From the NCBI RefSeq assembly GCF_000350485.1, contig NZ_AORV01000033.1, forward strand, positions 1 through 64,000: a DNA stretch of 64,000 bases, given 5' to 3'. Of this stretch, positions 1 to 10,192 are shown piece by piece. How positions within the stretch are numbered: the first letter of the stretch is position 1; the number at the start of each line of letters is the position of its first letter. The notes beneath the pieces are model-generated. The model was not told the origin of the DNA and searched no databases. It worked only from the letters and a program-made list of their open reading frames with translations. Both the position numbers and the translations under genes were made by a program. Origin of the DNA: Ruminiclostridium cellobioparum subsp. termitidis CT1112 (GTDB lineage: Bacteria; Bacillota; Clostridia; Acetivibrionales; DSM-1351).

Positions 1-2778
1 ATCGGCCGGCGGGGTTCCGGTATCAGTTGAAGTCTGTTCAGCAGGTTGATTATTGCCTTCATTTGGTGTCTCTCCGTTTTGGGTTTCTTCCTCCCCGTTC
101 TGCTCCTTCTGATCCACTGTCGGCAATTTATTTCCGGTCAGTTTCAGATCACCTTCGAACAGATTATTCAGCGCATCTTCAAGGTTATTTCCGATTCCGT
201 GCTTGAAATCGGTCCCGTCCTGATACCCCACTATTATCTTTTTGACCTGGGGTATTGAGGATTCGCTTTTTGACTGGATATATATTGGTTCCACATAAAG
301 TACACTGTTCTCTATGGGTATTACAAGCAGACTGCCCTTAAATACATTGGATTTACCCTGTCCCCATAATGTATTGTATTCGGATATTTCACTGATCTGG
401 TTGATATTGACCTCAACCTGGTCAGGTCCCAGTATATTTGTATTTTTGGGGAAGTTGAAAAGTATCATCTCACCGTAATTATCCTTTGAATTTCTTACAG
501 CCAGCCAGGATATCATATTATGCTTGCCTGCCGAAGGAGTGAACGGTCTCATGAGTATTAACTCCTCTGTCTTGCCCAAATCATCGGGGAGCTTGATCAT
601 ATTGTAATAGGCATCTATATCCCTGACTTTATCGGGGCTGTTCTCATCGGGATATTTTGCGATATTCCAGGCATCCTGGTTTGTATAGAAATTCGATATG
701 TTTTCCTCATGCTCATTGGGGTCAAGATGGTATTTCTTTAAAACCTCGGTCTGTATCTTGAACAAGGTTTCAGGATACCTTGTATGCGAAGCTATATCCT
801 CAGGCAGCGGCTCCTTTGAGAATACCTCCGGATAAACCTTCTGATATGCCTGGATTATAGGATCTTCCTTATCTATCACATAATACCTGACAGTCCCGTC
901 ATATGCGTCAACAGTTATCTTCACCGAATTTCTGATGTAGTTTATACCGTTCAAAGCTCTCAGATCGGGCTCGCTGCTCTGGGTATAAAAGTTCTGTGCA
1001 TAGGGGTAGTTATCTGAGACGGTGTATGCGTCCAGCACCCACTTGAGCCTTCCGTCAGAGGTTATGGTCATGGCAGGGTCCGAATCAACCTTCAGGAACG
1101 GAACTCCTTTTTGGGCTCTTTCCACAACATTCCTGTTCAGCAGTATCTGTGATTCGGAATTTATGTTACTGGACACCAGTATGTTTGCATCCATGTACTT
1201 GGTTGCAAACAGCAATCTGTTCAGCAGATTCAGCTTTATTTTTTCTGTGTCCCCGGCCTCAAAATAGTTGACTGCGGTTCCGTCATAATCAATTTCAGCC
1301 TCTTTCTTTGAAGCCTTGGGATTGACAATGACAAAGTTGTTGGTCAGTTCTCCGTAATATATCCTGGGTTCGGTAATATTGAGATTTTGCTTGTCAACTG
1401 TGTCCATTTTCAGACCGCTTAACAGGAATTCCACCTGTCCCTGTGCAGTTACCTTGTTTATGGGATTGACAACCACCCCGTAACCGTGGGTGTATTTGAA
1501 AGTCCTGTTGACAAAGTTTTGATTCTGAAGATTTGACGTGTTGATTTCTCTTGCAGAAATGAGTACAGGTATCTCTTTGCCGTTTACTGTATAATTCAGA
1601 ATATCCCCTGTTGAAAAGGTGTAAAAGTTTGTATTGCTTTGAAGCTGCTTATTGCTGTTAAGAGTAGGAGCATAATCAACAACTCTTATGTTGTCAATGG
1701 TATTTCTGTTATTTTTGATTATTTCGGGTGTCAAATCCTCTATGGTTTTGAAATCGTACTGCTTTATTTTATCAAGTCCATAGGCTGCCCTTGTTTCAAT
1801 CATATTGTTTTTCAGATAATTTTTTTCATATTCAAACTCATTTGGTTTGACAAAAACCGTCTGGATTATTCCGGAGGTTATTGTGACCAGTATAAAGAGC
1901 ACAGGATAAACTGCTATGGTGAAGGCGGCTTTTTTCAGCTTTCCCTTCCACATGAAAAGAAAGGCAATGATAACTATGGCCAGCACAATGACCGGTGCAA
2001 TGGTATAAAACCTGATCCATATATTTGTGCTGGAGAAGCCTGAACCGTTCACTCCCGTTTCAGTAAAGCTTGAATACAAAAGTCCCTCTCTCTGAAACTT
2101 GTAGGATACCGATTTGAGTACAAAAAATATGGCTACGTTTAACAGGTTGTGTCGGAGCAATATCTTATCCTTAAGGGTATCTGCTGAAAAAGTGTTGTTT
2201 AAAGCCGTCAGCAGTACCAGGACATAATAAATTGCCGAATAGATCACAATGAACAGCCACAGGTTGGATATGAAGTCCAGAAGCGACATATAAAAGGGCC
2301 TTTGGAACATGTAATATCCGATATCCTGTCCGAATTGGGGATCAACCCTTCCGAATTTAACCGAATTCAAGAACAGGAGTGCCTTACCGTAAAAGTAATC
2401 CTTTGTCAGGTATGCTCCTATAATCCCAATGATCAAAGCAATGGGAGCATTATACATTTTTCTGGCTTCCAGATTGTTATGAGCGAAATATTTCTTAAGA
2501 TTTTTGATAATAAAAATGTTTGAAATATATACAAACAAACTTATAACAACGAAGCTCAATAAAATGAAAATAATCTTATACAGCAGATTTGTTGTAAAAA
2601 CCGACGGATAATCGGCTTTTGGATTCAGTTCCCTGAGCTGTATCAATTCCATATATATGGAACTGCCTATTATGGCGCCGACAATCAAAACTGCAAGTAT
2701 AACTATAAATGTAATTTTGCCCGTATTGCTCTTTTTATTTTTTTCCTTGTAGTAATCATAATTTATTTCTTTTTCCAT
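1..2778 (-). CDS. UPF0182 family membrane protein (3' end outside window)
   Basis: Open from an ATG at 2778 to the window edge with no stop, so about 926 codons are visible and the C-terminus is missing. An AAAGGAG ribosome binding site lies 5 nt before the ATG. The first ~300 residues hold seven hydrophobic segments (roughly residues 22-42, 66-86, 110-130, 165-190, 210-225, 250-275, 280-305). A large hydrophilic domain follows, and the visible end is a Gln/Glu/Thr/Pro-rich low-complexity tail. This layout and the text of the soluble domain match the UPF0182 (COG1615) family, whose function is unknown. It lies downstream of ftsY in the same direction, separated by 114 bp, and may be read from the same transcript. 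The family assignment is firm; no role can be given. Confidence 0.88.
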   Translation of the reverse strand, partial: MEKEINYDYYKEKNKKSNTGKITFIVILAVLIVGAIIGSSIYMELIQLRELNPKADYPSVFTTNLLYKIIFILLSFVVISLFVYISNIFIIKNLKKYFAHNNLEARKMYNAPIALIIGIIGAYLTKDYFYGKALLFLNSVKFGRVDPQFGQDIGYYMFQRPFYMSLLDFISNLWLFIVIYSAIYYVLVLLTALNNTFSADTLKDKILLRHNLLNVAIFFVLKSVSYKFQREGLLYSSFTETGVNGSGFSSTNIWIRFYTIAPVIVLAIVIIAFLFMWKGKLKKAAFTIAVYPVLFILVTITSGIIQTVFVKPNEFEYEKNYLKNNMIETRAAYGLDKIKQYDFKTIEDLTPEIIKNNRNTIDNIRVVDYAPTLNSNKQLQSNTNFYTFSTGDILNYTVNGKEIPVLISAREINTSNLQNQNFVNRTFKYTHGYGVVVNPINKVTAQGQVEFLLSGLKMDTVDKQNLNITEPRIYYGELTNNFVIVNPKASKKEAEIDYDGTAVNYFEAGDTEKIKLNLLNRLLFATKYMDANILVSSNINSESQILLNRNVVERAQKGVPFLKVDSDPAMTITSDGRLKWVLDAYTVSDNYPYAQNFYTQSSEPDLRALNGINYIRNSVKITVDAYDGTVRYYVIDKEDPIIQAYQKVYPEVFSKEPLPEDIASHTRYPETLFKIQTEVLKKYHLDPNEHEENISNFYTNQDAWNIAKYPDENSPDKVRDIDAYYNMIKLPDDLGKTEELILMRPFTPSAGKHNMISWLAVRNSKDNYGEMILFNFPKNTNILGPDQVEVNINQISEISEYNTLWGQGKSNVFKGSLLVIPIENSVLYVEPIYIQSKSESSIPQVKKIIVGYQDGTDFKHGIGNNLEDALNNLFEGDLKLTGNKLPTVDQKEQNGEEETQNGETPNEGNNQPAEQTSTDTGTPPAD

Positions 2779-2892
2779 GTTTACTCCTTTCGCACCCATT
2801 CCCCGGTCAAATACCCCTGAAAATAATTTTATAAAGCTTTGAGAGATGTGGTGATATCACTCATACCACCTTCTGAATTTATTGCATCGGCA

Positions 2893-3801
2893 TTATGAAA
2901 ATAATGCTTCAACAAATTCCGTTGCATCAAACCTCTGGAGATCATCTAGCTGTTCTCCCACTCCTATGAGCTTGACAGGTATATCAAGCTCGGACTTGAT
3001 TGCTACCACTATACCGCCTTTTGCCGTTCCGTCCAGCTTTGTCAGGACTATACCTGTTATGTCGGCGGTTTCACTGAAGGTCTTGGCCTGGGATATTGCA
3101 TTCTGACCTGTTGTGGCATCAAGTACAAGCAAGGTTTCGCGGTCGGCTCCCGGAAGTTCCCTGTCCAGAACCCTGGATACTTTTTTGAGCTCCTCCATAA
3201 GGTTCTTCTTGGTGTGAAGTCTTCCCGCCGTATCACAAATGAGCAAATCGGCCTTTCTGGACTTGGCCGCCTGCACCGCATCATATATTACCGCTGCCGG
3301 ATCAGAACCCTCCTTTTGAGCTATTACGTCCACGCCCACCCGTTCGGCCCATATTTCAAGCTGGTCAATGGCAGCGGCTCTGAAGGTATCCCCGGCGGCC
3401 AGCAGAACTTTCTTGCCCTGCTGTTTGTAAAGGTTGGCAATTTTCCCTATGGATGTGGTTTTGCCCACCCCGTTTACCCCGATGACAATGATCACAGCAG
3501 GTTTGGTATCCAACTTAAACTCATTGCCGCCTTTTGAAAGAATTTCCTGAAGTTCCTCCTTTAAAAGGTCTTTTACCTTCATGGCATCAATTATTTTTCT
3601 TTCGCGCACCTTGGACTTGATATCCTCTATAACCCTCATGGTCGTGTCTATCCCAAGATCGGAAGTGATCAGTATTTCCTCCAGCTCATCAAACAACTCT
3701 TCATCTACCTTGCCGAATGATACAAGTACCTGATCTATTTTCTCAGTGATACTTTTTCTGGTTTTCATCAATCCGTCTTTAAGTTTATCGAAAAAGCCCA
3801 T
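2893..3801 (-). CDS. ftsY: Signal recognition particle receptor FtsY
   Basis: SRP receptor GTPase of 302 residues that docks the ribosome/SRP complex at the membrane. The order is a short N-terminal acidic/helical part (residues 1-30), a helical N domain (30-95) and an SRP-type GTPase G domain (100-302). Visible motifs are the P-loop GVNGVGKTT (about 108-116), DTAGRLHT and [10 protein letters not shown] near the C-terminus. The long acidic A domain of E. coli FtsY is absent, as is usual in Firmicutes. It starts 41 bp after the smc stop, the normal smc-ftsY arrangement, and probably shares its transcript. Identification is essentially certain. Confidence 0.97.
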   Translation of the reverse strand: MGFFDKLKDGLMKTRKSITEKIDQVLVSFGKVDEELFDELEEILITSDLGIDTTMRVIEDIKSKVRERKIIDAMKVKDLLKEELQEILSKGGNEFKLDTKPAVIIVIGVNGVGKTTSIGKIANLYKQQGKKVLLAAGDTFRAAAIDQLEIWAERVGVDVIAQKEGSDPAAVIYDAVQAAKSRKADLLICDTAGRLHTKKNLMEELKKVSRVLDRELPGADRETLLVLDATTGQNAISQAKTFSETADITGIVLTKLDGTAKGGIVVAIKSELDIPVKLIGVGEQLDDLQRFDATEFVEALFS

Positions 3802-3842
3802 TCCAATCCTCCAAATTTTTAATGTATGTTTTTGTAACTTTC

Positions 3843-6800
3843 TCAGCTTGCCTTTTCGCCCATCTTCATGGAAACCACCTTGGATACGCCATGTTCCTGC
3901 ATGGTCACACCGTACATGGTGTCGGAGGCCTCCATGGTGCCCTTGCGGTGTGTTACAATGATAAACTGGGTCTTTTGCGAGAACTTCTTCACATACTCGC
4001 CAAACCTGTAAACATTTGCATCATCCAGCGCCGCCTCTATTTCATCCAGAAGGCAGAAAGGTGTGGGTTTCAGCCTCAGTATGGCAAATAAAAGGGCAAT
4101 GGCCGTAAAGGCACGCTCGCCTCCCGAGAGCAGCATCATGTTCTGAAGCTTTTTTCCTGGGGGCTGAACCTCGATCTCAATTCCGCTCTCAAGAACATTT
4201 TCCTGATCGGCAATGATAAGCTCGGCTCTGCCGCCGCCGAACAGCTCCCGGTATACTATGCCGAAGTTCTCATTGATAAGCTTGAATTGCTCAATGAACT
4301 GCTTCTTCATTATTTGAACCATTTCGGTAATGATTTTATGCAGCTTGTCCTTGGCCTGCTCCATGTCATTTTTTTGAACAGACATAAACTCAAAGCGTTC
4401 CCTGGTTTTTATATAATCGTCAATAGCCGATACATTAACCGGGCCAAGCATTTTTATCTGTGCCCTGTAGTCATTGATTGTCCTTTGGGCCTGCGGAATG
4501 CTTGGGAGCTCTTTTTTAATTTCAAGGGCATTGGAATAGGTCAGTTCATATTCGTCCCACATCCTGTCCTGTATTGCCTTCATTTCAGCTTCTGCCCTGG
4601 TATTCCTGACATCTATCCTGTTATATTCCTCCTGGAGCAGCAGTATGGTCTTATTGGTGGAATTCAGCTTTTCAATGAAATCTGAGGATTCTTCCTCCAA
4701 AACCTTCTTCTCTTCAACAAGCCTGTCTATTTCAAAAGTCTTGCCTGTTTTTTCATTCTGCAAACCTTTTATCAGATTTTCAAGACCTTCAATGGCCTGC
4801 CTGAGGGATAGAGTTTCATTGGCCGCCCGCTGCCTTTCATTTTGCTTTCTTGCAATGCTCTTTTGCATTGCTTCTTTTTCAGAGCCGATTCTATCCATGT
4901 GTTCATTTACACTCTGAATACTTTCAACAATGGAATTGACCGAAATTTTAAAGTCGGTTATTTCCTGATGCAGCTCATCCCTCACAGACTGGTCGGCTTT
5001 GTATTTTTCCTGGTGCTCTGCGATAATGGATTTTGTTTGGGCAATATCTTTTTCTATATTCTCAAGTTCTTCCTCATATTTTTTCTGTTCAAGGACGGTT
5101 TCCTGCTCCTGCTTTGCAATCTGAGCCTTTTCATCGTTGAGCATGCCGATTTTGGCATCTGTTTTTCTCATGTTGTCCTCAAGCATGCCCAGATGGTTTT
5201 CATCCCTTGTTTTCACAAGTTCACTGTCCCTGAGTTTATTATTTTCTTCATTATATTCTGTTTCTACCTCTGAAAGCATACTTCTCACTTCATTGATTTT
5301 GCTGCCCAGAGAAACCTCCTCTTTTTTCAGGGCTTCGACTGACGTCTCAAGTTCGGTAATTTCCCTGCTTCTGCTCAATATGCCAGAGCTTTTGTGATCA
5401 TTGCTTCCTCCCGACATGGAGCCGCTTGTACTCAATATATCTCCTTCAAGCGTAACTATTCTAAAGGTATAACCGAATTTTTTAGCAATGCCTATACCTG
5501 CATCCAGGTTTTCAACCACTGCCACCCTGCCCAGAAGATTTAAAACTATGCCCTTATACCTGCTGTCGCAGGTGACCAGATCTGAAGCCAGACCGCAAAA
5601 GCCTTTAAATTCTTCAAGCCTCCGGATGGTATTATCATCCAGGCGTTTACCGTTAACAGCCGTAACAGGCAAAAAGGTAGCCCTTCCTATTCTGTTCCTT
5701 TTCAGAAATTCTATTGCTTTTTTTGCATCTTCTTCGGTTGATGCAATTATGTTCTGAAGCGCGCTGCCCAGGGTCATTTCTATTGCAGTCTCATATTTTT
5801 TGTCAACGGAAATAAGCTGGGCCACCGTACCATGTATACCGCTCCCAAATTCGCCCGAAGACTGGCAGGCGTGCATTATTTCCTTGACGCTCCTGCTGTA
5901 GCCCTCCATGCTTTTTTCCATATCCTTCAGCATCCGGTGTCTGGAGGATTTGACCTGAATATCCGTTTTAACGGTTCCGTGCTGTTTTTCCATGGTTTGC
6001 AGGGTGCTCTGAAGCTCATTCCTCTCATTGCTCAGCTCCTGCATTTTTGTACTGGAATGCTTTATAAGCAGGACAGTATTCCTTATACTTTCGGCCAGAT
6101 CTTCCTTCTTCATATTATCCTTGTCTTTTTCCAGCTTCAAGGAATATATTTCTGTCCCAATGGAATTTTGTCTTTTCTTAAGATTTTCTATATGATTCCT
6201 GATATTGTTTATCTGTGTCCTCTTGTCCGATTGAAGGTCAAGCTTATCCATAATACCGGCCTTCATTTTTTCAATCTGCTGTTCACTCTCGCTCAGGGTT
6301 GAAATAATTGCATCAAGCTCAGACTGGTAAGCCTCAAGCTTTTTTGAAAAATCGGCATACTGCTTGTTCAAATAATCGATTTTCCCCTGCCGGGTTTTTT
6401 CTTCCTTTAAAAGCTCTTCGGATTTGGTTTGTATTTCAGATATTTCATCATCAAGTCTCTTGATATTCTGATCAAGGCCATTGATTTTTTCATTGTTAAG
6501 ATTTATTTCCGAACTGTTTTTTTCGAGATTTGTTTCAATGACATAAAACTTCTCCCTGGCTTCGGTGATTTTTTCTTCCAGGGTCTTCAGCAGTTCGGTT
6601 TTCTGCTGGTTTTGGGCTGTAATATTTCTAAGCTTTCTCTCTTCAGCCTCTATATTATCCTTTATATCCTTGAACTGACCCTCGTATTCCTTTATCTTTT
6701 CCTTGAATTTATCTATACTGTCCAGATAGACGTTTACTTCCAGCTCTTTTAAACCTTCTCTCAGGGAAAGATATTTCTTTGCTGCGTCAGACTGTTCTCT

Positions 6801-7415
6801 GAGGGGTTCCAGCTGACTTTCAAGCTCGTTGATAATATCGTTGATACGCACAAGATTCTGTTCGGTAAGCTCAAGCTTTCTCTCGGCCTCCTGTTTTCTG
6901 ACCTTGTACTTCATTATTCCTGAGGCTTCCTCAAATATGTGCCTTCTGTCCTCGGATTTGGAACTGAGGATTTCATCAACACGGCCCTGACCGATGATGG
7001 AGTATCCGTCCCTGCCTATTCCCGTATCAAGGAAAAGCTCATGTATGTCCTTAAGCCGGCATGACGTCTTGTTTATGTAATATTCACTTTCACCTGAACG
7101 GTAAACTCTTCTTGTAATGGTAACTTCGCTGTAGGATACAGGAAGATAGTTATCCGAATTATCAATTGTCAGAGATACCTCAGCAAAACCCACAGATTTT
7201 CTGTGTTCGGTTCCTGCAAAAATCACATCCTCCATTTTGCTGCCCCTGAGAGTTTTTGCACTTTGCTCACCTAAAACCCATCTGACCGCATCACCGATAT
7301 TGCTTTTACCACTTCCGTTAGGGCCAACTACAGCAGTAATACCTGATGTAAAATCCAGATTTATCTTATCTGCAAATGATTTAAACCCCTGTATTTCAAG
7401 TTTTTTCAGATACAT
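3843..7415 (-). CDS. smc: Chromosome segregation protein SMC
   Basis: Condensin ATPase of 1190 residues, the full length for bacterial SMC. The N-terminal head carries the Walker A GPNGSGKSNIGDA near residue 32. Two long coiled coils flank a hinge domain around residues 515-665. The C-terminal head carries the ABC signature LLSGGERAFTAIA and the Walker B segment FCLLDEIEAALDD. It acts with ScpA and ScpB (not in this window) to organise and separate the chromosomes. It is followed at 41 bp by ftsY. Upstream, the radical SAM and rnc genes that often precede smc in clostridia are displaced by an accessory block at 7.5-12.9 kb. Confidence 0.98.
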   Translation of the reverse strand: MYLKKLEIQGFKSFADKINLDFTSGITAVVGPNGSGKSNIGDAVRWVLGEQSAKTLRGSKMEDVIFAGTEHRKSVGFAEVSLTIDNSDNYLPVSYSEVTITRRVYRSGESEYYINKTSCRLKDIHELFLDTGIGRDGYSIIGQGRVDEILSSKSEDRRHIFEEASGIMKYKVRKQEAERKLELTEQNLVRINDIINELESQLEPLREQSDAAKKYLSLREGLKELEVNVYLDSIDKFKEKIKEYEGQFKDIKDNIEAEERKLRNITAQNQQKTELLKTLEEKITEAREKFYVIETNLEKNSSEINLNNEKINGLDQNIKRLDDEISEIQTKSEELLKEEKTRQGKIDYLNKQYADFSKKLEAYQSELDAIISTLSESEQQIEKMKAGIMDKLDLQSDKRTQINNIRNHIENLKKRQNSIGTEIYSLKLEKDKDNMKKEDLAESIRNTVLLIKHSSTKMQELSNERNELQSTLQTMEKQHGTVKTDIQVKSSRHRMLKDMEKSMEGYSRSVKEIMHACQSSGEFGSGIHGTVAQLISVDKKYETAIEMTLGSALQNIIASTEEDAKKAIEFLKRNRIGRATFLPVTAVNGKRLDDNTIRRLEEFKGFCGLASDLVTCDSRYKGIVLNLLGRVAVVENLDAGIGIAKKFGYTFRIVTLEGDILSTSGSMSGGSNDHKSSGILSRSREITELETSVEALKKEEVSLGSKINEVRSMLSEVETEYNEENNKLRDSELVKTRDENHLGMLEDNMRKTDAKIGMLNDEKAQIAKQEQETVLEQKKYEEELENIEKDIAQTKSIIAEHQEKYKADQSVRDELHQEITDFKISVNSIVESIQSVNEHMDRIGSEKEAMQKSIARKQNERQRAANETLSLRQAIEGLENLIKGLQNEKTGKTFEIDRLVEEKKVLEEESSDFIEKLNSTNKTILLLQEEYNRIDVRNTRAEAEMKAIQDRMWDEYELTYSNALEIKKELPSIPQAQRTINDYRAQIKMLGPVNVSAIDDYIKTRERFEFMSVQKNDMEQAKDKLHKIITEMVQIMKKQFIEQFKLINENFGIVYRELFGGGRAELIIADQENVLESGIEIEVQPPGKKLQNMMLLSGGERAFTAIALLFAILRLKPTPFCLLDEIEAALDDANVYRFGEYVKKFSQKTQFIIVTHRKGTMEASDTMYGVTMQEHGVSKVVSMKMGEKAS

Positions 7416-7502
7416 TTACACACCCCGAAAATTAGTTGATAACCTTTTTAAAACTTGGTTAAATTTTAGCATACTTTAAGTCTTAAGGGAAGGAAATAAA
7501 AC

Positions 7503-7540
7503 AATACCATCAGCCCGATTCCTTTCAGACTGACGGTATT
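7503..7540 (-). terminator. Intrinsic terminator after the aldo/keto reductase
   Basis: Inverted repeat AATACCGTCAG / CTGATGGTATT (one mismatch) read on the minus strand and followed by GTTTTATTT. It overlaps the region just past the aldo/keto reductase stop codon and separates it from smc. Confidence 0.7.
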
Positions 7541-7542
7541 CC

Positions 7543-8733
7543 TCACTTTATCCTCATAAATTTTCGTGCTATTCCCACAATAGGCCTGTACAGAATACCT
7601 TCCATTTCCCGGCTGACCACTTTTAACTGGCTGCGTATGGCGATGCTTTGGGGGCAGTGACTTTCGCACTTTCCGCAATTCATGCACCGGGAAGCATAGG
7701 CCGGTTTGGCTGCCAATGCCCCAAGGCTCTGGAAATATCTTATTCTAACCGATCTGTCCTTCGTAAGATATTTATCATTGTAGTGTGAAAAGCAGGCCGG
7801 GATGTCCACTCCGGCAGGGCAGGGCAAACAGTAACCGCAGGCTGTGCACGGAATCTTTGTCTTCTCATGCATGACTTTCTTCACATTTTCAAAAACAGCA
7901 AGTTCTTCTTTTGAGAGTGAGTTGGGTACTGCATCGGAAGCCATCCGTATATTATCTGCAACCTGTGCTTCATCACTCATACCAGACAGGACCACATTGA
8001 CCTCCGGATGGTTCCAAATCCATCGAAAAGCCCATTCGGCGGGAGACCTGTCCTTATCGTAATCATTAAAAGCCTTCTTAACCTCCTGGGGCAGGTGCGT
8101 TACAAGCTTTCCTCCTCTCAGGGGCTCCATGACTATTACAGGAATCCCCATGCTTGCGGCAAGCCTCAATCCATCCCTGGTGGCCTGGTTGTTCTCATCC
8201 ATATAATTGTATTGTATCTGGCAGAAATCCCAGGGATAAGCCTTGAGTATCGACTCAAAATCAGCTTTCCCTCCATGAAAGGAGAAGCCGATATTTTTGA
8301 CGGTACCTTTTTCCTTGAGCTCTTCAAGCCACTTCAATACGCCAAGCCCGGCCAATCTGTCAAAGGACGGCTTATCGGTAAGCATGTGCAGGAGGTAATA
8401 ATCAATATAATCAGTCTTGAGCCGGGAAAGCTGTTTTTCAAATATTTTGCGGGCATCTTCAATTTTCCTGACCATAAACGGCGGAAGCTTGGTAGCAATC
8501 CTGACCCGCTCCCTGTACCCGCCCGATAAAGCTTGCCCCAGGAGGGATTCACTTCTGCCGGCATGGTATATATATGCAGTGTCAAAATAGTTGACACCTT
8601 TTTCAATTGAATCCCTGATCATGGCAATAGCTCTTGGCTCGTCTATACTGCCGGTCTTTGTAGGGAACCGCATGCACCCAAAGCCTAATATGGAAAGTTC
8701 CTCACCGTTTTTTTGATTTTTTCTTGTTAACAT
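7543..8733 (-). CDS. Aldo/keto reductase with C-terminal [4Fe-4S] ferredoxin domain
   Basis: A 396-residue oxidoreductase. Residues 1-~275 form an aldo/keto reductase barrel with the tetrad: Asp and Tyr in NYFDTAYIYHAG, Lys in RIATKLPP and His in DYYLLHML. The C-terminal ~110 residues carry two cysteine clusters, CTACGYCLPCP and CMNCGKCESHCP, the pattern of a two-cluster ferredoxin-like extension. This fusion class is common in anaerobes, and its natural substrate is unknown. The gene is the third of a TetR-nitroreductase-AKR set. It begins with ATG at 8733, just after a two-hairpin leader module (8739-8783) that supplies its AGGAGGT site. Family confidence is high; substrate is not known. 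Confidence 0.92.
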   Translation of the reverse strand: MLTRKNQKNGEELSILGFGCMRFPTKTGSIDEPRAIAMIRDSIEKGVNYFDTAYIYHAGRSESLLGQALSGGYRERVRIATKLPPFMVRKIEDARKIFEKQLSRLKTDYIDYYLLHMLTDKPSFDRLAGLGVLKWLEELKEKGTVKNIGFSFHGGKADFESILKAYPWDFCQIQYNYMDENNQATRDGLRLAASMGIPVIVMEPLRGGKLVTHLPQEVKKAFNDYDKDRSPAEWAFRWIWNHPEVNVVLSGMSDEAQVADNIRMASDAVPNSLSKEELAVFENVKKVMHEKTKIPCTACGYCLPCPAGVDIPACFSHYNDKYLTKDRSVRIRYFQSLGALAAKPAYASRCMNCGKCESHCPQSIAIRSQLKVVSREMEGILYRPIVGIARKFMRIK

Positions 8734-8738
8734 ATTGA

Positions 8739-8783
8739 CCTCCTAAGCCATATTTATGACTTTGAGCCGCAACAGCGGCCGCC
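8739..8783 (-). repeat. Two-hairpin leader/RBS module, copy 1 (before AKR)
   Basis: Read on the minus strand: stem 1 GCCGC-TGTT-GCGGC, a CTC linker, then stem 2 AAGTCATA / TATGGCTT (one G-U pair), directly followed by AGGAGGT and, 6 nt later, the ATG. The same module precedes the superoxide dismutase (11851-11890) and murJ (28003-28051). It sits inside the nitroreductase-AKR intergenic gap. Confidence 0.85.
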
Positions 8784-8791
8784 AAATTCAA

Positions 8792-9547
8792 TTATAAATC
8801 CCTTAACCTTACTTTTGCCATGTATTCATGTCCTTCGGGAGCAGGCCCGCCGGACAAATCGAACTCAACTGCCTTACCCTGCTGTTCCGCAGACAGCCAC
8901 AGATGGCATAATGCTATTCCGATGTCAATAATATTCATCCTTCCATAAAGCTGTGCTTTTATTATATTCAGCTTTTTGCGGCTGACAATGATCTCCTGTG
9001 CGTCCCCGCTGAAATACCAGGCCTGTGTATTGGCAGCCGAGGGTGCCAGTCTCACAGGTTCAAGCAGTTGTTCGGCGCCTTTGATTGAAGTAATCTCTGA
9101 CAGGCTGTTTCGTTTAAACTGCTCTATGCCTGTTCTGTGAACAGGTTCGGACGGGTTTCCAAATGCCAGCATGATTACATATTCAAAGCCATCCCTGCCC
9201 TGTGGAACACTTTTGTTGGGCTTTGCTGCTCCCAGCCAGCAGCTTCCCAGCTGGTTTGCCGAAAGATACAGATCTATCTGCTGCATTATAAAGCCCGCAT
9301 TTATCAAATAGCCCTCTTTTTTTTCGGAGTAAAAGGATATGTAATGAGGTGCTTTTATAGCAAAAATACTGCTGACCTCATTACCCGACTGAATGGAAAA
9401 TTCGGTTTTGATGCCTTCATCCAGCCTTTTGACACCTTGCATGAAAGTCTTAAGCTGATCAAGCTTCTCCTGTCCCAGAGGTGTCATATCAAACCTCCTG
9501 ACTGATTTCCTGTTAAAAATCACATTGTAAAGCTCACCGTTGGTCAT
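8792..9547 (-). CDS. Nitroreductase family protein (putative TM1586-type)
   Basis: A 251-residue FMN-type nitroreductase-like protein. The N-terminus has the characteristic NRKSVRRFD segment. A middle part (residues ~85-140, LINAGFIMQQIDLYL then GSCWLG) and a C-terminal half (LAPSAANTQAWYF) resemble the two halves of the nitroreductase fold, an arrangement seen in the TM1586 subfamily. The likely role is NAD(P)H-dependent reduction of an electron-poor compound, but no substrate is evident. Its start codon overlaps the stop of the upstream TetR gene by 4 bp (ATGA), so the two are translationally coupled. The regulator probably controls this enzyme and the AKR downstream. Confidence 0.83.
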   Translation of the reverse strand: MTNGELYNVIFNRKSVRRFDMTPLGQEKLDQLKTFMQGVKRLDEGIKTEFSIQSGNEVSSIFAIKAPHYISFYSEKKEGYLINAGFIMQQIDLYLSANQLGSCWLGAAKPNKSVPQGRDGFEYVIMLAFGNPSEPVHRTGIEQFKRNSLSEITSIKGAEQLLEPVRLAPSAANTQAWYFSGDAQEIIVSRKKLNIIKAQLYGRMNIIDIGIALCHLWLSAEQQGKAVEFDLSGGPAPEGHEYMAKVRLRDL

Positions 9548-10167
9548 TTACACATTCCTCCTTTACATTTTTTTATGTCCTTCAAATCATTTCCGGCCAG
9601 TATTTCATTGACAAAGCCCGTAATTCCCTCCGACCTCTGAGCTTTATCATAAAAGTCAAAGCCCGTATGTTGTTTTATAATATCGGTTTTTAAGAATACA
9701 AAATTAAAAACACCTGCTATTAAGAAGTTCTTGATGAGAATTGTTTTTGTATTGCCCTCCAGCAGTTCGTCAAGACTTTGGTTGAATTCCCGTATATCGC
9801 TCAAAATATGCGGCTGCCCGTCGTTCTCAGCCAAATTATCCAGAATTGCTATCCTGCTTATTTCGGGATTATCAGCTAAAAAGTCGGCAACCTCTTTTAA
9901 AATGAATGTCAGGCGTTCCTTTGCAGGACGATTTTCATATCTTTTAAGCTTTTGATGCAGCTTGGCCTTAGCTTCTACCATTACCTCGCGGACTGCGGTT
10001 TTCATCAAATTGTCCTTGCTTTGAAAGTGGTAGTTGACCATACCGTTTCCAACACCGGCTGCTTCGGTGATTTCGGCTACTGTTATATCGCCCGGCTTCT
10101 TTCCCTTGCAGATAAGTTCTCTTGTTACATTTATAAGCCTTTGTTTGGCGGTTTCCTTTTCGTTCAT
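9544..10167 (-). CDS. TetR/AcrR family transcriptional regulator
   Basis: A 207-residue one-component repressor. The N-terminal TetR helix-turn-helix (residues ~6-52) includes DITVAEITEAAGVGNGMVNYHF; the rest is an all-helical ligand-binding domain. The start is set at ATG 10167 because GGGGGAT lies 6 nt upstream; reading the frame back to 10251 would run through an inverted repeat that looks like the operator. The stop overlaps the nitroreductase start by 4 bp. The likely role is autoregulation and control of the nitroreductase and ferredoxin-AKR genes in response to an unknown, possibly electrophilic, compound. Family is certain; ligand unknown. Confidence 0.92.
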   Translation of the reverse strand: MNEKETAKQRLINVTRELICKGKKPGDITVAEITEAAGVGNGMVNYHFQSKDNLMKTAVREVMVEAKAKLHQKLKRYENRPAKERLTFILKEVADFLADNPEISRIAILDNLAENDGQPHILSDIREFNQSLDELLEGNTKTILIKNFLIAGVFNFVFLKTDIIKQHTGFDFYDKAQRSEGITGFVNEILAGNDLKDIKKCKGGMCK

Positions 10168-10192
10168 TCTATCCCCCATCTGCGTGCCATAA

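Noticed and set aside
1639-2043. 134-codon frame on the plus strand
   Set aside because: It lies wholly opposite the UPF0182 gene, has no ribosome binding site and looks like an antisense shadow.
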